From NCBI GenBank assembly GCA_014529385.2, contig CM043949.1, forward strand, positions 143,983,242 through 144,047,241: a DNA stretch of 64,000 nt, given 5' to 3'. Positions 58,631 to 64,000 of this stretch are shown here, one piece after another. The number at the start of each line of letters is the position of its first letter. Position 1 is the first letter of the stretch. This DNA is from Adiantum capillus-veneris (Eukaryota > Streptophyta > Polypodiopsida > Polypodiales > Pteridaceae). The translations under genes and the position numbers were made by a program. The notes under the pieces were generated by a model that ran no database searches, was not told the origin of the DNA, and saw only the letters and a program-made list of their open reading frames with translations.

Positions 58631-61152
58631 CTCAACGTGACTCATTGAGGCCTTTGGTCAAAATGTCTGCAATCATCTGGTCACTTGGACAAAGTTCAAC
58701 GATAATGGTTCCTTTGCGTACTTCATACCTGACATAATGATAATGGACAGCAATGTGCTTTGACTTATTATGTTGAACATAGTCTTTTGCAAGACTAATA
58801 GCACTTTGGTTGTCACACCGCAACGGTGTGCTAGAAAGAGGAGAGTGACCAATATCAACCAGCATCTGTCAAGGCCAAATCAACTCACGAGCTGCAAGTG
58901 ATGCCACAACATATTCTGACTCAGTCGTAAAAACTGCAACACAACGTTGTTTCTTGCTGGTCCAAGAAACAAGATAACCATTTATAAAGAAGCAATTTCC
59001 ACTAGTAGATCGCATAGATAAATGTGAGCTTGCCCAGTCTGCATCTCTGTAACCCAAAAGAGAAAGAGATTGCATAGAATCCGATGTGAGTTGTCGTCGA
59101 TAGACTAAACCAAAATCTGTAGTGCCTTTCAAGTATTTCAATACACGCTTTGTAGTAGACCAATGCTTAAGAGAAGGACATGCAAGATGTTGTCCAAGAT
59201 AATTAGCAGAAAACAGAATATTAGGACGACAGTTCATGCCAACAAACTGAAGACGTCCAATCAAGTTAGCATAAGGTTGATTTGTGACAAGTTGACCTCC
59301 ATTGTCAGAAGTGTTCTTCGTAGAGCTCGCAAGACAAGGTGTGTTGACTGAATGTGCAGATTCCATACCAAATTTTTGAATAGTATCTGCAATAAACTTT
59401 GACTGTCAAAGGAATAAAATACCTTTTGTACGGTTCCGTTGGATTTGAATGCCAAGACACGAGTGAATCTCTCCAAGATCCACCATATCAAATGCAGAAG
59501 ACAATAACTTTTTCACTTGCTGAAGAAATCCCAAATCATTGGAAACAAGGATGGTATCATTCACATAAAGAGCAAGAATCACAAAACTGCTACCTTGGCG
59601 GTTTATGTATAAGTTGGGGTCTGACGAGCAAGAGATGAATCCTTTAGAGGTGAGAAAAAGGTCAAATTTTGTATACCAGGCTCCCGAAGCTTGTTTGAGA
59701 CCATATAGTGCCTTATGGAGTTGAGCAACAAGGTCTTCTTTACCTGGAATAACAAACCCTTCTGGTTGTTCCATATAAATTTCCTCTTCCATGTCACCAT
59801 TAAGAAAAGCAGTTCGCACATCCATTTGATGAGCTTCTAAATCAAATTGAACAGCAAATGCCAATAAAACTCGAACACTTGTAATGCGAACAACTGGTGA
59901 AAAAGTCTCTTGATAATCAACACCACTACTTGGGAGTAACCTTTTGCAACTAAACGCGCCTTGAACTTGTCAAAAGATCCATCTGCTTTTACTTTTGTCT
60001 TATACACCCACTTACATTTAATAGATGTATGACCAGGAAGTAATTCAGTTAGTATCCATGTACCTTTAGAGATAAGAGAATCGTACTCTGCTTCCATAGC
60101 CTCTTGCCATTGATCCTTTTGTGGTGAAGAGATAGCTTCATCATAAGTAATGGGATCTTCTGAAGTAGAAAAAGCATTATCAGCAATATCGTCATCATAA
60201 ACATGACATGAGCCATGTTCAAAATCAATAGGCAGATCAACAAAAATATCAATATCATCATTGGCAACATTCGGAATGGATGGTTGTGAAGAGGAAAGTT
60301 GCTATATAGGAAGAGTTTTATCTTCTGAAAGAAATGGAAAAGATTGAAGCAATGATTTAGTATCATCAGAATCATCCATGGACCATGAGCCTCCTATAAG
60401 CTGCTCGTTAAAAGTAGCATCACGATTCACAATTACTTTCTTGGAGGAAGGGTCATAGAATTTGTAGCCTTTGGAAGTGTCAGAATATCCAATAAAAATA
60501 ACTTTAAGACCAGGAGCATCAAGCTTTGTTCGTGTTTCTTTGGAACATGAATATAAGCAATACATCCAAAGATTCGAAAATGAGATATAGAAGGAATGTC
60601 ACCTGTTCATGCTGTGATGGGTATCTTACCAGAGGGTGCAGTAGTAGGAAGATGATTCTGAATAAATACTGCTGTCAAAGTAGCTTCAGCCCAAAAAACA
60701 CGAGATAAACCAGAATGAATCAGCATACATCTTACAACATTGAGAATAGTGCGATTCTTTCGTTCAGCAACACCGTTCTGTTGAGGCGAATATGGAATAT
60801 TGTGTTCATGATGAATTCCATTGTCAGCACAGTAACTCACAAACTCTCGAGAAACTTATTCGCCTCCATTGTCAGTACAAAGCTTCTTAAGGCGACGACC
60901 AGTTTGAAGTTCCGCAGCCTTGTGGAATTGTTTGAAAACAGATAAGGCTTCAGGTTTTTGTCTAAGTAAAAATACAGTCGTATACCTTGAGAAATCATCA
61001 ATGAAAGTAATGAAGTAGCGATATTGTGATCTCGAAGAAGGTATAGGTCCACATATATCAGTATGAACAAGATCCAATATGTCATGAGAATGAGTTGTAT
61101 TTGAAAGAGGAAAGGGTTTGCGATTGTGTTTACCAAGATCCATGCCATGAAC
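58631..61152 (-). mobile_element. Copia-2: internal copia fragment
   Basis: Same family as copia-1. It covers RNase H (58631-59366), RT (59406-60097, with NGDMEEEIYMEQPEGF that copia-1 has lost and LALYVNDTILVSND), and integrase (60302-61130, with CTDNGGE and NGVAERKNRTI). No LTR at either end. The RT active site reads YVND instead of YVDD (GAT to AAT). It starts in the middle of RNase H, joined to CACTA-2, and ends just inside the pre-integrase region, after a 45-bp deletion near 61130, joined to unrelated sequence. Confidence 0.9.
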
Positions 61153-62340
61153 TTCCGTGGGAGATCCTCCGTGGGGGCACCAAAAGAATGTGAGCGGGAT
61201 GAAAACACACACAGCACCTCTATAACAACCCGACCGACACTCTTGGGAAGATACACACACACACTATGGGGTACCACTGGGCTTAGACAACACACCTGGC
61301 CGAGACAGGGAACACACCTATGGAGTGAGAGGAGAGAGACTATCCACTTGCCCACTCCACACAGACACACACACACACACACACATACACCCAAAAAACT
61401 CAGCTCAAAAGAGGATAATTTCTAATGTTTAGATACAATTGAGCTTGGGCCAACACCAATGGGGCAAATAGCTCACACAATATGGGTAAAATAAGCCAAA
61501 TACAATCACAAACTAGAGTAGAAACTTCGCTCATAGGAGAAAATTACACAGCAAAAACAGCAGAAAAAGAGTGAGGAATTTGGCAAAATGGACAGTGCCA
61601 TCGCGTCCGGAATGGCCGAAAACCCCAGTCTACAATGTCAAAGTGCTCAAATCCGACCTCGGATGAGCAGTTTACGGCCAAAACAGGCTCCAAAAACCCC
61701 CAAAATACACTTGCGGCTGTTCCTCCTCTCTTCTCCACGTTTTTTCTGGTCTTCTCTCTGTTTTTTCAGTTCCCACACTTAGCTTTATTAGTTGGGCACC
61801 CTTGGCCTTTTAGATGACCTCAAACGGACCCCGAACAGGCCAAAAACTGACCTCGCAGTGCATAGTTGTCACCTTTTTGCATCATCCGCACACCTGGTAC
61901 TCATTTCTTTTCAATAATGCGTCTCACAACCACGTGAAGTGGCCCCAAAAAGTGGTCCTAATGATGACCTTTCTGCATAACTCTCACAAGAAAACACCCA
62001 CGTTGTGTCCGTCCTCATCTGCGTGCAAATATTGACCCCGTTCGCCCTCCTGACGCCACTAGATGCCATCTGACGCACCTGCTTACCTCATGTCGTCGGC
62101 CCGTGGATAGCTTCCTCGAGACATTTTACGCGCTATAAACTCCTCATTATTGTATAAAAAACATACTGGTACTGGTGATAGTGAAAATCGATGCACTATG
62201 TACATGCTGTCCTACCTGTACACATGTGGGCCCCACGTAACCACCTGGCTTTGGAAAATGGGCAATTCTTTGTTTCATGCACCATGCATGTGTATCTACA
62301 TATGCGCAATCCCTTTCTCTAAAAAACTCCTGACAACGCT
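61153..62340 (-). mobile_element. Possible LTR of another retrotransposon
   Basis: From 61188 the sequence begins TGTGAGCGGGATG. To its left the minus strand reads TGGTGCCCCCACGGAGGATC, which resembles the TGGTGCCCACCG-type primer sites of some plant gypsy elements. If so, a 5' LTR of up to about 0.9 kb runs to the right, containing (CA)n at 61366-61386 and no genes. The other end and a partner LTR were not found. The frames at 61588-61817 are not convincing genes. Confidence 0.35.
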
Positions 62341-62986
62341 TTCAACAAATAAAAACTTTGAAATAGCAATCATCATGGCTTTACGTACCATGGCATCAGA
62401 GACATTTTCTTCAAATCAAATAAAAACTGTAAAATAGTAATCACAATCATGGCTTTACGTACCATGAAATTATAGACGTTAGTTTTGTGCAAAATCTGCA
62501 AAACCTCAAGACAATGACTAGTCAATAGATAACTGCTTTGTAAAATCACATGAAATATTTTATGAATCGTGATGAGATTAGTAGCATGTATTAAGAACCA
62601 AAGCCATGATTGGGGAAAATAAAAACACAACAAATAATATCACCTTGAACCATGGATGAAGATAATCAAAACACATCATGTAACTTCATCCATGACAAGA
62701 GGGAGCTCGACTTTGTGAACCTTGTCGCTTTTGCAGACCCAAGAAGAAACTCTCTATTATGTTTTGAACACTGAAGTCCAAACTACTATGCCAAGTTTCG
62801 ATCTTCTCAAACGTGCACCAACTAAAGTTGGATGATTCTCCTACTTATCTTTATATACCTCCCTCCTCAACATGCAATGTGCCATCCCCAATGTGTGTAT
62901 ACTCTACACACTGAGTGTACATATGTAGTGGAGACTCCTAGCTATATATAGCATAGGGGTTGGTATATATGGATCCAACACTTTTT
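62341..62986 (-). mobile_element. Right part of the small copia-type element, second copy
   Basis: 62341-62560 matches the interior of the 37.8-kb element (CATGGCTTTACGTACCATGG-like units, then GCAAAACCTCAAGACAATGA), and 62887-62980 matches its truncated LTR ending GGATCCAACA then CTTTTT. The region in between has diverged. It belongs to the segmental duplication, so the element inserted before that duplication. Confidence 0.72.
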
Positions 62987-64000
62987 ACTTGCTCCCGGCA
63001 GCCCACTGACCCAGAATGGCTTTCTTCTCCCTCACCTTCTCCTGCTACTGCTATGGCAGCTCGCGTATCACAGCTATGGATACTTTCTTTTTTTCATGCG
63101 CTTCATGCCGCTAATGTAGCCTCCAAAATTATCTTCATTTACTAATATAGTAGTTTATAGAAAAATAGTTTAGCAATCAGTTCCCACAATCACTTGGCTT
63201 CAAAAGCAAGCTTTGCCAAGAAACCGCTTGGCATATCCCTTATTCAATGCACTATGGAGACATCTTGGACATCAAGCCCTCGAACACTTTAGTGCTATCA
63301 GAGGTGCGCCACATTAGGTATATATTTTGTCCAAATATTTGTTGAGCATAATATCCATCGTACATCTCAAGCAAGGCATCATATTCTCCATGCATATCAG
63401 CCAAATCATCCTTAAGCACAATGTCTTTGAAAGTGCACCATATTTTGCGTACATATTAAGCAAAGCATTGATAACCTCAACATGTTTCTCCAATAATCCT
63501 ATTTCCAATGATTCATGCAACGATCAATGCTACCTTGCAACTCTAAGCAAGTTCTTAGCAATAGATCCGTTTGGTTTAATATTCATGGCCACATTTAGTA
63601 GACACAATAGCCACTAGTTTGAAACAAAATTGAGTAAGTGCACAAAAGCTTGTAATTTTGTGATTTTCCAATTGTGCTCACAATACGGTGTGAAGGATTT
63701 CAGGGCTAGCCTCTACAACACCTCAAACCACCACAAAAAAAAGTATGAAGAGAATAGATCTCTCAAGATAAAATGGTGTGATCCTTGCTCACAAATTTTG
63801 ACATCCTCACTCACAGTTTTTCCTCACTCAAAGTGGCGGAAAAAATGAAAAATCTCTACAGTTTTTCTTATTAAACCAAGGACTTCACCTTTTTTTAGGC
63901 TCCCTTCCATGTGCTAGCAGAGACTCCATTGATGCTCCCATATATATCCATAGCTTTACCAAAACCCATTCGATCAAGCCCACCCAAATATTTCAACAAG
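62887..64000. repeat. Segmental duplication, right copy
   Basis: Matches 39445-40360 plus 44310-44590 with high identity and lacks CACTA-1; the join at about 63808 (ATTTTGACATCC) is the unoccupied target. Small indels elsewhere. The window ends inside it. Confidence 0.9.
63200..63600 (-). pseudogene. PPR fragment, right copy
   Basis: Minus-strand frame 63520-63314 with MHESLEIGLLEKHVEVINAL and NMYAKYGALSKT, one PPR repeat of PLS type. Equivalent to 39780-40150. Frames on both sides are broken. Confidence 0.68.

Overview
This is nuclear DNA of a land plant and almost all of it is transposable elements. The evidence is CACTA (En/Spm) DNA transposons with spliced TNP2 transposase genes, Ty3/gypsy chromoviruses and Ty1/copia elements primed by initiator tRNA-Met, fragments of plant PPR (PLS-type) genes, a HIPP-type metal-binding fragment, and many long (GA)n, (CA)n and (TA)n tracts. 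A fern-like genome is my guess from the PPR fragments and TE density; the sequence does not prove it. No intact host gene, tRNA, rRNA or CRISPR array was recognised.

Layout. 1-734: terminal part of a CACTA element (family 1). 735-9740: CACTA family 2, copy A, split by an inverted-repeat gypsy element (2481-7152). 9936-15244: a decayed gypsy element (gypsy-3), minus strand, 3' end lost. 15245-15663: the C-terminal exon of another CACTA-2 transposase, with a 33-codon unit repeated three times. 15786-17600: a small LTR-flanked unit holding a broken linker histone H1 sequence. 17607-20015: unassigned DNA with a very long (GA)n. 20016-26564: a structurally complete gypsy chromovirus (gypsy-2) with 5-bp target duplications. 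26570-28340: a possible LINE remnant and a 463-bp tandem duplication. 28361-29143: a GC-richer unidentified gene-like stretch. 29420-34850: a PPR pseudogene split by a 3.8-kb LTR element without recognisable genes. 34.9-37.8 kb: microsatellites and an integrase scrap. 37771-39548: a small copia-type element with target duplications. 39.4-44.6 kb: a segment duplicated at 62.3-64.0 kb and split in this copy by a CACTA-1 element (40361-44275) that carries a HIPP fragment as well as its transposase. 46.0-58.6 kb: CACTA-2 copy B with a nearly full-length decayed TNP2 gene, split by a copia element (51519-56957). 58631-61152: a second copia fragment. 61.2-62.3 kb: a possible LTR.

Two copies of CACTA-2 and two copies of the 39-kb segment lie in one window, so each acts as a pre-insertion reference for the other. 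This fixes several insertion boundaries and their order. The items most worth following up are the two host-gene fragments inside mobile elements (histone H1 in an LTR unit, a HIPP with a CaaX end in a CACTA element), the inverted-repeat gypsy element, and the CACTA-1 copy whose lost end is bordered by a 34-bp duplication of its target.
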